The position numbers and the translations under genes are program-made. DNA of 64,000 nt. Origin: Leishmania mexicana MHOM/GT/2001/U1103 (taxonomy: Eukaryota; Euglenozoa; Kinetoplastea; Trypanosomatida; Trypanosomatidae). Below, one piece after another: positions 50,801 to 59,671 of this stretch. The first letter of the stretch is position 1; every line of letters starts with the position of its first letter. The stretch spans positions 309,001-373,000 of the forward strand of contig NC_018333.1 in assembly GCF_000234665.1 (NCBI RefSeq). The letters run 5' to 3'. The notes beneath the pieces were generated by a model. It was given only the letters and a program-made list of their open reading frames with translations, searched no databases and was not told the DNA's origin.

Positions 50801-51374
50801 GGTGAGTGCGTCGAGCACTGTGTCATCCACAGAAACCTCCGTGACCGTATCAACAGCGATCAAGAGTGCTGCAGCGTCGAGAAGTAGAAGTAACATCGCA
50901 TCTGCTGCGTCTGATGAGCAAAGTTCTAGCGTCATCAGCGATGCCCCGCACGGTGGCATCACGATGGCACCGGCCCCGCCAGAGGTGCAGGACTTGGAGT
51001 CGCTGGTCGACGAGTTTACCACCTTTTACAGACGAGCCTTTGAGCTGCAGCAGCGCGTTGTGGAGCTTGAGGCAGAGCTGAAGAGGTTGAAGTCGACTGC
51101 GCCTTCGTCGTCGCCGTTGTCGTTGCCAGCGGCAACGGAAGCCTCTGGTGTCGGTGTGCATGAGTTGGCGCAGCAGATGCTCAAGGCGGTGGAGATGTCG
51201 CCGTCAGCTGAGGTGCGCGCCGCGCTTGCGCCGATGCTGACAAACGCTGCGTCCACCGTGCCGGCAACGGCTACAGCTTCGGTGGTGCTGCAGGCATTTC
51301 ACGAAGCTCTGCGAATGGCGGGGCAGACCAGCCGTGCGGGAGGAAGCGCGAACGCTGCTCCAAAACAATACTAA
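47883..51374 (+). CDS. WW-domain protein, 1163 aa
   Basis: The first ATG in frame gives [16 protein letters not shown]; the frame upstream is UTR-like. A single WW domain lies at about 654-686 ([30 protein letters not shown]). It has both signature tryptophans (659 and 681), the aromatic pair and the closing proline, so it should bind proline-rich ligands. The N-terminal half contains a folded-looking segment ([33 protein letters not shown]) and helix/strand blocks to about 640 that I cannot assign. Around 800-850 there is a helix rich in Glu/Arg ([23 protein letters not shown]). A second coiled coil lies near 1042-1072 ([29 protein letters not shown]). Ser/Gly/Ala-rich linkers separate these. 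The function is unknown; an adaptor or scaffold is likely. Confidence 0.85.
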   Translation: [1163 protein letters not shown]

Positions 51375-53330
51375 TAATAAAAAGTCGACCCAAGCAGGGA
51401 CGCAGGCCGAGGAGTGGGTATGTGCACTTTTATGTGTGTGTATGTGTGGCGAACACCCCATCCCTCCCCCCACAGTCCACCCCCCCATTCACATCGCTGT
51501 CTCCCCAGTCTGCATCTCTTGCATTTCTATTTCTATGATATATTTATATATATATGTTTAAACCATGTTTGCGTTGTTTTCTCTTGTCGTGTGATGAATG
51601 GGACGGTGATTTTACGCTGTCTTTGTACGACGCTTTGGACGATGGTGTGGTGTGTGTGTGTGTGTGACGTGCGGTGCTTTCATTCCCCCTTGGATTTACG
51701 TGCTGGCCTGCTTGGTTGCCATTCTTCTTGTATGCTCTCAATCAGTTCGTAGCTTGCACTTCATGTATCTTACTCTCTGGATCCTAACGCACGTGTTTGG
51801 CGCACCTGTGGGTGCAGGGGGACGGGTATCAGTTTGTGGGTGTATCGCTGTGCGAGCGTGTATGCGTGTGTGGCCAGAGATGTTGCATCGATGCCTGCGA
51901 GCAGTTGAATGAGGCGAAATGCAGGGCGGGATGGTGGCGGTGGAGAGGAGAAGGCGCGCAGGTGCTGGACGAGGTTCCGCCCGGCCACCGAAAAAAAAAA
52001 GAAAAAGAAGAAAGCGAGTGTCGTCTTTTTCCCCTGCCTTCTCCCCCTCGCACGTATGCGCATGGGCGCATAATCCGTTCTCCATCCTGCTGTTTCGTAA
52101 CACCCCCCCCCTCCCTCCCTCCCTCCTCTTCATTCACTGACACACACACAGACGGACAGATTTTTTTTTTTCCCCATTTTGTTTCTTCAACTCTATCAAT
52201 AAAAGAAAAACAAACAAACAAACACGCACACACACACACACACACACAAGAAATTCGAGAAAACGCGAGCGATCGTAAGAAAAGAAAAAAAACGCAAAAC
52301 TGTATTTCATTCCGGCACACACGCTTACAGTTCACGCCACCTTGCAAGCTTTGAAACCCCCTCCCCCTCGGAGAGAATTAAATAACGACACAAAAATGGT
52401 GCAGTCAAGACGTGAAAACAGACAAACAAACAAAAGGAGGCGGCGAACGCTGCCGCTTCTGCAGGCAAGCAGCGGGTAAGGTCGTTGTCTTCGTTTATGA
52501 TTGATGTGTCTGTGCGCTGTGGAGAGAAAAAGTGCTTGTAGGCCAGTTGTCAACGCCGACTTGTGAGCAGGCGAATCGGCACATCGATGCGTATCACAAA
52601 CCTTTTGTTTCGGTAGTTTTTCGCCTTGCTCTGGAGTTTTTATCATAGGGCAGATGCCCTGGCGCTGAAAGAAGGGCCACAGTGCATTTTTCGAAGGCGA
52701 GGGCGAGAGGGCAGCAAGCAACTGGCGGCACAGTGCCCATCTCTTCTCTCTTGCCGCCGGGCTCCGTGGCTGACTCGCGGCCATCACAGCAGCATCCATC
52801 TACGCTGGCATTGATTTCTACGGGTTCATCTTTTCGGTCACTTGTCCTTCTTTTTCTTTGGACCCTTCGCTCTCGTTTCGCGATCGGGGCAGTATTATGG
52901 TGCGATACCATTCACCAATCTTACTCTCCCCCTTCCCCGCTCACTCCTTCTCCACTGTCCACTCTGCACCACACAGAGGGCAACGCTCGCGTGTGCATGT
53001 TCGTCACTGCTCTTCCCCCTGTCTGGTGGTTGAAGAGGTGTGCTAGTGCTTGAGCGGGCACGCGTGTGAGTGGGAGGTATAGGTGTGTGTTCGCGCAGAG
53101 ACTGACCTCTCGTAGCTCGAACCCTAAAAGCTTCCCCCCACCCCACTCCACCCGGTAACCGACTTCCTTACAAGTTCCAAGCTACAATCTACGGCCGCGC
53201 GCTGCATTCCAAGGTGTAGAAACGCCGCGACGACAGCAGGGCTTGCTTTCTCTGCTCTGCTCTCTTCCTCGTCTGTTATTGCCGTCATTTTGTTTGCTCG
53301 AGAAAAAAAACAAGGAAACCACACAACAGC
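51375..53330 (+). other. intergenic spacer with A-rich and CA tracts
   Basis: 2 kb. It includes TA (51536-51555), TG (51650-51665), poly-A-like (51992-52008), T-run (52161-52171), CAAA units and CA repeat (52211-52248), and a T/C-rich tract before the next gene. No gene is supported. Confidence 0.65.
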
Positions 53331-54242
53331 ATGCAGGGACTCTCGAAAGATTTGCAGCTGTACATCAGCGGCCATCGCGGCCGCCCTGCACTCATCTACG
53401 AGCCGAGGGCGAGCCTTGTCTCGCCTTCCCTTCTGCAACTGTTCGAGGCATGCAACTGCGACGCGGAGACGACAGCCTTTCTTATCCGCTCCCGAAACAT
53501 GAGCGTGTGGAAGCTGATGTTAGCGGACTTCCTCTCGGTCTTTCTTTCGCGCACCACCGCGCAGGGCATGGTCGGGCGTGGTATGATGTTCGTGTACTCG
53601 ACGGAGCAGATCCGGCGCTTGCTGCGACCGCCGCAGGCGCCGCTCACGTCCCCGCTGCCGCCGGACTTCCAATTTGACAGTCTCCTCGACATCGGCGCCG
53701 GAGATGGCGGTGTGACGGAAAAGATCGCTCCTCTATTCAAGAAGGTGTACGTCACGGAGTTTTCGGCATCGATGCGGTGGCGACTGCGTCGCCGCGGCTA
53801 CGAGGTGCTGCCGCATGATGACCCCTTTCACATGAACACTGCGGAGAAGCTGCTGGACCGCCGCTACTTTGATGTGATCGCGTGCAACAATGTGCTTGAC
53901 CGCGCTGACATGCCGGAGACACTGCTGCGGGAGATGCGGGACTCGCTCAAGCCGAACGGCCTCCTGGTGCTCGCAGTCGTTTTGCCATGGTGCCCGTTTG
54001 TCGAGGATGGCCCGCGGCAGAAGAGGCCCAGCGAGATTCTCCCGATGGAGGGCGGGGAGTGCTGCCGCGGTGCCTCTTTCGAGGAGTCCATGTCGAAGTT
54101 GGTCGAGAACGTGTTGGTGCCAATGGGCTTCGAGGTGGTTCGCTGGACCAGGCTCCCCTACCTATGTGAGGGCAACCTCCGCATCGAGTATGCGGTGCTA
54201 AGCGACGCCGTGCTCATCCTGCGTAACCGAGGTGATGTGTAG
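53331..54242 (+). CDS. METTL9/DREV-family methyltransferase, 303 aa
   Basis: The protein is a near full-length match to METTL9. The SAM-binding motif I is LLDIGAGDGGVTE (118-130; family LLDLGAGDGEVT). It is followed by VYVTEFSASMRWRLRRRGYEVL (family [22 protein letters not shown]), FDVIACNNVLDRADMPETLL (family [20 protein letters not shown]), a strand LLVLAVVLPWCPFVE, PSEIL, and a C-terminal TRLPYLCEG. Human METTL9 methylates histidine N1 in HxH motifs. The trypanosomatid substrate is not known. The N-terminal 85 residues, with two Cys and helices, correspond to the family's own N-terminal extension. There is no clear signal peptide. The ATG follows an A-rich leader. Confidence 0.9.
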   Translation: MQGLSKDLQLYISGHRGRPALIYEPRASLVSPSLLQLFEACNCDAETTAFLIRSRNMSVWKLMLADFLSVFLSRTTAQGMVGRGMMFVYSTEQIRRLLRPPQAPLTSPLPPDFQFDSLLDIGAGDGGVTEKIAPLFKKVYVTEFSASMRWRLRRRGYEVLPHDDPFHMNTAEKLLDRRYFDVIACNNVLDRADMPETLLREMRDSLKPNGLLVLAVVLPWCPFVEDGPRQKRPSEILPMEGGECCRGASFEESMSKLVENVLVPMGFEVVRWTRLPYLCEGNLRIEYAVLSDAVLILRNRGDV

Positions 54243-57088
54243 AGCCCTGCGTGGTCTTTGTTCTTCCTCCCTTCCCTCCCTCTTATCTGTGCACCCGCCC
54301 CTCTCTCTGGGTCGCGGGATGCACAGCGCGAGAGCGGCGGTCACATTCCTGCCTCAGGGCCTCCCTGTGTGTGCCCCTGTCAGTGCGTTTTTCTTTTTTT
54401 TTTCGTTGCTCTTCTCCTTTCACCGACCCGGATGACGCAGACAGGCAGGCAGGGAGGTGGCCACACACCGCTGAGTGCGTCGCATCCTCAGGGTCCAGCA
54501 CGACCCACCATGTGGGGACGGAGCCGAGCAGCTCCCCTATCCCCCTGCACGATGCCGAACCACCTCTGGTGGGGCCAGGATCAGGCACCCTACGCCATGG
54601 GGAGGTCAGTGCGGTTCATCGCTGCTGATGCCGGCGGTGGGGCCGTGGGCGGTGCTGCGGTGAGGCGACCTGCGAGGCCGCGGGTGGGTGGGTAGAGTTT
54701 GGGGCAGGGGCGGTGCTCTCAGGTGGCTGGGCCGGGCGCATTTGGTGTACCGGGCGTCTCTCTTGCTCTGCTTCGCACGACGCGGATGGGGGCCCCTGTG
54801 GGCAGGGTCTGGTGTCGGTGGGCGTGTGGCTTATTCTGCATGGCGGAGAACGGACACGCGTTGGAGGCAAGCGCGAAGCGGAAAAAAATCAGGAAAACGA
54901 CTGCTCACGTCGTTCCTTCTCCCCCGTTTGTGTTTTTCTCTCTGCGCTGCCTCGCCGAAAGTTTGGTGTATCGCAGAGCGGGCATCGCAGGGGCCCCGGC
55001 TCTCCTGCTTCGCCGTCGATGGTTTCGTTTTCCCGCTGCCCTCTCCCTCCTCCCCCTCCTTGGACCCAGTGCCTCCATCTACCATCTTGTTGGCGTTGTG
55101 GTATATATATATATATATGCTTACTTTTCCTTGTGTGTGTCTGTGTGTAGCTTCTGCACTCGCACGCTCTGCCGCCCTCCCTTCAGTTTTACTGTCGTTG
55201 TCACTCTTACCAGTATCTCCATGCATCCATCATCCGACACGTCTTTCCTCCTCTTCTTCTCCACACCCTCGTGACATAGGCATACATGCGAAGGTGAGGG
55301 CGAGGCCAACGCGAAGAGGACGGGGGATGCTGCGACGCTGAAGGGAGCGACAGTGAGTCTGCAAAGAGTGAGTGAGTGAGTGTGTGTGTTGGTGGGCATG
55401 AGAAGAAAGCGAGAGAGTGGGAGTGGTGATGGTGGCAAAGGTAACCCTGCGCGCAGACATCCGTTCTATCGTCGTCGTCTCACTGTTCCCTTCCGTTGCC
55501 CTCTCTCGTTAGACCTGCCCCCTCCCCCCGCCTCCCTTTTTCTTCCAGGTCCCGCACCTCAAATTTTGGTTTCGCATGTTTTGCTTCCATCGCTAAGTGA
55601 GCTGGTCAGAACAACAACGCAGCCAAGAACGGAAGAACAACGCGAGTCCGGATTTACTACACGCATGGGCATACACGCAAGAGTTGTAGCACTGTTGCGC
55701 ATGTGTGTGTGTGTCTGCTCCTTGTTACTGACACGTCTGCCTCTCGCCCTCCCTCTCCCCCGGACGATCGCCTCATCTCCCTCTCGACTTCGATGTTCAT
55801 TTCTTTTTCTGCCTGCACTCTCGATTAGTGCAGCTTCGCGTCTATAAACGCGTCATATGCCTCTGCAAACATGTCCTCCCTTCTCTGTGCGCAGTACTAC
55901 CATCTCCTCGGTCCCTTCGTCACACCTCTACCGCCGCATCAGCGGCACACCTTACCGAGGCAGTATGGGACGTGGGGAGGGGGGAGGGACGAGAGAATAG
56001 GGCCGACCGGGGCGCTATGGAGAGGAGCGGGAGGTCGAGAGTTAGCAGAGGGAGCAGGGGGACAAATTCGCCGGCACGAGAGCTGGAAACGAAAGGTGTA
56101 GGCTATTTTCTCGAGAAGGGCAAAAGGAAAAGCGACGGCAGCACACACTGCAGGTGCAATGCCATGCATGTGCATGTATAGGAGTGAGCGGGTGAGCGCT
56201 TGTGCGCAGCTTCTCAGTGTGCTGAGTATACGGGCTTTCCAGGCGTTTGTAGCTCTACCGTTTCTTTTTTTTGGTTTCTGTTCTTGCTTGCTCTCTCTCT
56301 ATCTTCGTAAGGTGTGTGCGTGTGTCTAAGTAACAGTTGTGCGTGTGTGTGTGTGTCGGAAGGGAGGTGGTGCAGCATACGCGTAACAAGCAACGAAACG
56401 AAAAAACACACATATATATATATATATATACGTAGACGCATGCATGCGCTCGCACACGTGCGCAGAAGAGGAAGCAGCCGCCGCCGCCGCAGCATAGCGG
56501 TGTTGAAAGGAAAACTAAAACAGGCGAACACGCGCTTCTACGCGCCACAAGTGCAGATCGGCTCTCTCTCTCTCTGTCTGTCTGTGTGTGTGTGTGTGTG
56601 CGGGCGATGCTGTCATGTCCACCACGTCTCTGGTCGAGCGAAGCGGTATATCTCTCTGTCTTGGTTTATTTTTTCTCTTGGCTGAGGGCTAGGAAAGCCT
56701 CCGCTTCGGCCGGCTCTTTCACATCTTCTCCTTTTGTTCTCCCTCCCTCTTCCCCCCTCATCAACGCACACACACTCAGTCCGCAAAGTGAGGGAGCTAA
56801 GCTGCCGAGATACAGGACAAGGTTCCCTCCCCCGCCCCCACCAAGAAAACAAAGGTAGGAAAGCAAGAAGCTCCACGAGATAGGCAGCGGGGTCATCTCC
56901 TTCACGCTCAGACTCCATTGCCACACAGACGAACGAAACGCCGAGCGCAGGCGTGTGCGTGCTTTCGCGTGTTTTTTTTTCCATCGACCGTTGCTCGTCT
57001 TTTCGGCTCGTAAGAGCTGCCTCTCGCAGGTTCGCTGACGCTCCTACATTCACTCATTTGTGTAGTACATACACGTACGCTCGCGTCG
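54243..57088 (+). other. intergenic spacer with SIDER2 copy 4 and TA tracts
   Basis: 2.8 kb. It holds a diverged SIDER2 copy (54430-54890), TA repeats (55101-55119 and 56411-56430), TG repeats (56583-56600) and several splice-acceptor-like tracts before 57089. No gene is supported. Confidence 0.7.
54430..54890 (+). mobile_element. SIDER2-type degenerate retroposon, copy 4 (diverged)
   Basis: It starts GGATGACG like copy 1 and keeps GAGTGCGTCGCATCCTCAGG, GAGGCGACCTGCGAGGCCG, GGGCGCATTTGGTGTACCGG, CGCACGACGCGGATGGGGGC and GGCGGAGAACGGACACGCG in the same order, then an A-rich tail. It is clearly more diverged than copies 1 to 3 and has internal gaps. It is sense-oriented, about 190 bases after the METTL9 stop. 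Confidence 0.7.
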
Positions 57089-59671
57089 ATGAGTGCGCCT
57101 CCGATTCCACCGGGCAAGATGCCCCCGCGACCGCCGGGGATGAAAGCGATGCCGCCCATGCCCCCCGGATTCAAGGTACCAGGTCATGGAGGGGCAGCGC
57201 CGCCCATACCTCCGGGTCGTGCACCGCCGCAACCACCCGGTATGCGCAGTGGTGGCCCGCCGCCGATGCCGCCTGGCATGGTGAAACACGCACCGCCGCA
57301 ACCACCCGGGGGAGCGCCAGCAGCCGCAGGTGGCGGGTCATACCCTCGCTATCCTATGCCACCCGGCCACAGTGGTGGTGGTGCCCCTCTACCGCCGTTG
57401 GGAGGCGGTCCACCGGCGCCGCCGCAGCAGCCCGCGCCAAGTGGTGCTCCACCGTCGAATGCACCGCGCTACCTGATGCCGCCGTCCGCTATGAGCGCAG
57501 AGGTGCCGACCATATCTCCTTACGCCGCATCTGGTGCCCCTGCGCCTCGGCCGCAGTCGTCGCACCCTCAGCAGTACCCCCCTCAGAACCCATACGGCGG
57601 CGATCGAGGCGGCATGCACCCTCCGGGGCGGTACGACGACGATTATGACGGCGGCAGCCGCAACCGGCGGCAGGGCAGGGGGGAGCGCGGTCACCGCGGT
57701 GGCGGTGGGCGCGAGCGTGGCGGCGACCGTCATGACCGTGGCGAGCACCCCGAGCGGAGCAGTCGCCGTGGCGGCGGTCGTCACCGCGACGAGGCCCCTC
57801 GCAACCCGCCGATGCGCGACCCGACGAACACCGTCTGGGTCGGCAGCTACGACCCGGCTTTCCACTCGCGCAGCATGCTGTGCCGCGCATTCTGGCCTTT
57901 CGGCCGCGTTATGGAGATCTCGATCCACGATGGCAAGTCGTACGCCTTTGTGCACCTGCGGCGCACCGAGGAGGCCAAGGCCGCCGTCGACGCCCTCATC
58001 GAGAGCCGCGAGTTGGGTGCCGCGATCTTCAACTACAGCAAGATGCACGAATACACAGAGGAGGAGATGAACCTGCCTCATGATCCCAGTGCTGTGGAGG
58101 AGCCACCTGTCACGGACCCCGCGCCGGCAGCAGTGCCTGGGGCCCGTCGTCAGCGCGACTACGACGGCAGCCGCGACCCACGTGACGAGCGTGGCGCGCG
58201 CGAGGCGGAGCACGGTCGCGATGCCCCGTTGCCCCCGCCGCGCCGCGCGCGGCACGAGCGGGAGGCCAAGGAGCCGTCCAACGTGTTGTGGGTCGGCAAC
58301 CTCGTCCCGTACATCACGAATGAGAAGCTGACGGAGGTGTTCGAGGTGTTCGGCCCCATTTCGAGCGTCTCCCGTCTTGGCCGCTCGAACATGGCCTTCC
58401 TGCACTACGAAACGGTCGAACAGTGCACGATGGCCATTGAGACGATGAAGGGCAGACCGATTGAGGGGGTCATGCTAAGCTTGAACTACGGCCATGACGC
58501 CCAACATGCAAGCGATGCAGCGGGCGGCAGCGGCGCTGGCGCAGAGGGACCGGCAGGGATGGCCGGTCACAGTTACAGCAATGTCCCCCTCACCGCCGAC
58601 GGCATCCCTGTCAACGAAACGCCAACGAACATCATCTACCTCGGCCATCTCCCCACCGATACGGATGCTAAGGACGTTGAGGATCTGTTTGCACCTTACG
58701 ACGGCTTCATCTTCAGCAAGTTCGTTTCCAGCAACGGGATCGGCTTTGGTCACTTCGACACTATCGACTCGTCCCGGGTGGCGCGCGCAGGGCTGACCAA
58801 CGCCATGATCAAGGGGACACCGATCCGTGTGAGCTTTGGCAAGCACAACCACACATACACCATGGCCGATCGGCGCCGTATCGGTGAGCCAGCCCTGGAC
58901 AATGGCGGTGGCGAGTTCAACTTGGATGCCATGATGCGCGGCCCCGGTGCGCAGTTGGACGGCACCACCGGCGCTCTTGTGGCTGGCAGCTACGGCGGCG
59001 GGGCGGGTGCCGGTGGGGCGTTGGTGCTACCGGCGATGGGCGGTGGCGCTGCTGGTGGCGGCATTGGGGGCGCAGACACTAACGTGTATGCCCGCAAGCG
59101 CGAGGTGCCGGAGATGAACATGGACAACCGCCTTCAGTCACTGTTGGGCAGTACGTATAACAACTGTGGTGCCAGGGGCCTCGAGATCAGCCCGAGCCAG
59201 ATCCAGGCAGTGTGCCAGCTCGTCGACAACTGCGCCAGCGAGTCTGCGTGCGAGACACTCCGGCAAGCGCTCATGCTCTACTCCCCGCTGCGCTCCGTCC
59301 ACGTCTTCAACGTCGTGGCGAAGCGCATGAAGGAGTTCCCTGATGACCCACACAAGCGCCTCTTTGTCTTGTACGCCGTGACGCACGTGCTGCTTGGCGT
59401 GTCCACTGAGTATGTACCCTTCACAGAGGCAGTGCTCAACGCCTATCTCATGGTGCTGCTGGCGGCGAGTGAGGGGCAGACAAGCAGCGGCATGGATCGC
59501 CTGACATTCATCATAGAAAGCTTTCAGCAGCACCCGTTCATCGAGAAGAAGTCCAACGCCGGCAAGGAGTACGAGGAGCAGTTTCGGGCACAGCTGGACG
59601 AGATCACCAACCGCGCGAAGGCCGAGCAGGATCTGCGCTCGCTGGCGACACGCCGCCGCCGCCGCAACTGA
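57089..59671 (+). CDS. three-RRM RNA-binding protein with proline-rich and RG-rich N terminus, 860 aa
   Basis: The first 165 residues are built of PPxPPG-type repeats (SAPPIPPGKMPPRPPGM...). An RG/RGG-rich stretch follows (about 188-240). RRM1 starts near 247 (NTVWVGSYDP...SYAFVHL), RRM2 near 395 (NVLWVGNLVP...MAFLHYE) and RRM3 near 512 (NIIYLGHLPT...GFGHF). All three have recognisable RNP2 and RNP1 segments, although RNP1 is relaxed (MAFLHY, IGFGHF). A Gly-rich linker (about 620-665) leads to a helical domain (about 685-840) resembling CTD-interaction (CID) folds (VCQLVDNCASESACETLRQ... RLFVLYAVTHVLLG). The N-terminal and RGG regions could bind WW/SH3 partners and RNA. The architecture suggests a nuclear mRNA-processing or transcription-coupled factor. 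The CID assignment is tentative. Confidence 0.85.
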   Translation: MSAPPIPPGKMPPRPPGMKAMPPMPPGFKVPGHGGAAPPIPPGRAPPQPPGMRSGGPPPMPPGMVKHAPPQPPGGAPAAAGGGSYPRYPMPPGHSGGGAPLPPLGGGPPAPPQQPAPSGAPPSNAPRYLMPPSAMSAEVPTISPYAASGAPAPRPQSSHPQQYPPQNPYGGDRGGMHPPGRYDDDYDGGSRNRRQGRGERGHRGGGGRERGGDRHDRGEHPERSSRRGGGRHRDEAPRNPPMRDPTNTVWVGSYDPAFHSRSMLCRAFWPFGRVMEISIHDGKSYAFVHLRRTEEAKAAVDALIESRELGAAIFNYSKMHEYTEEEMNLPHDPSAVEEPPVTDPAPAAVPGARRQRDYDGSRDPRDERGAREAEHGRDAPLPPPRRARHEREAKEPSNVLWVGNLVPYITNEKLTEVFEVFGPISSVSRLGRSNMAFLHYETVEQCTMAIETMKGRPIEGVMLSLNYGHDAQHASDAAGGSGAGAEGPAGMAGHSYSNVPLTADGIPVNETPTNIIYLGHLPTDTDAKDVEDLFAPYDGFIFSKFVSSNGIGFGHFDTIDSSRVARAGLTNAMIKGTPIRVSFGKHNHTYTMADRRRIGEPALDNGGGEFNLDAMMRGPGAQLDGTTGALVAGSYGGGAGAGGALVLPAMGGGAAGGGIGGADTNVYARKREVPEMNMDNRLQSLLGSTYNNCGARGLEISPSQIQAVCQLVDNCASESACETLRQALMLYSPLRSVHVFNVVAKRMKEFPDDPHKRLFVLYAVTHVLLGVSTEYVPFTEAVLNAYLMVLLAASEGQTSSGMDRLTFIIESFQQHPFIEKKSNAGKEYEEQFRAQLDEITNRAKAEQDLRSLATRRRRRN

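Noticed and set aside
57389..58405. 338-codon open frame on the minus strand inside the RRM gene
   Set aside because: Antisense shadow of a Gly/Arg-rich region; His/Arg/Val-biased with no domain.
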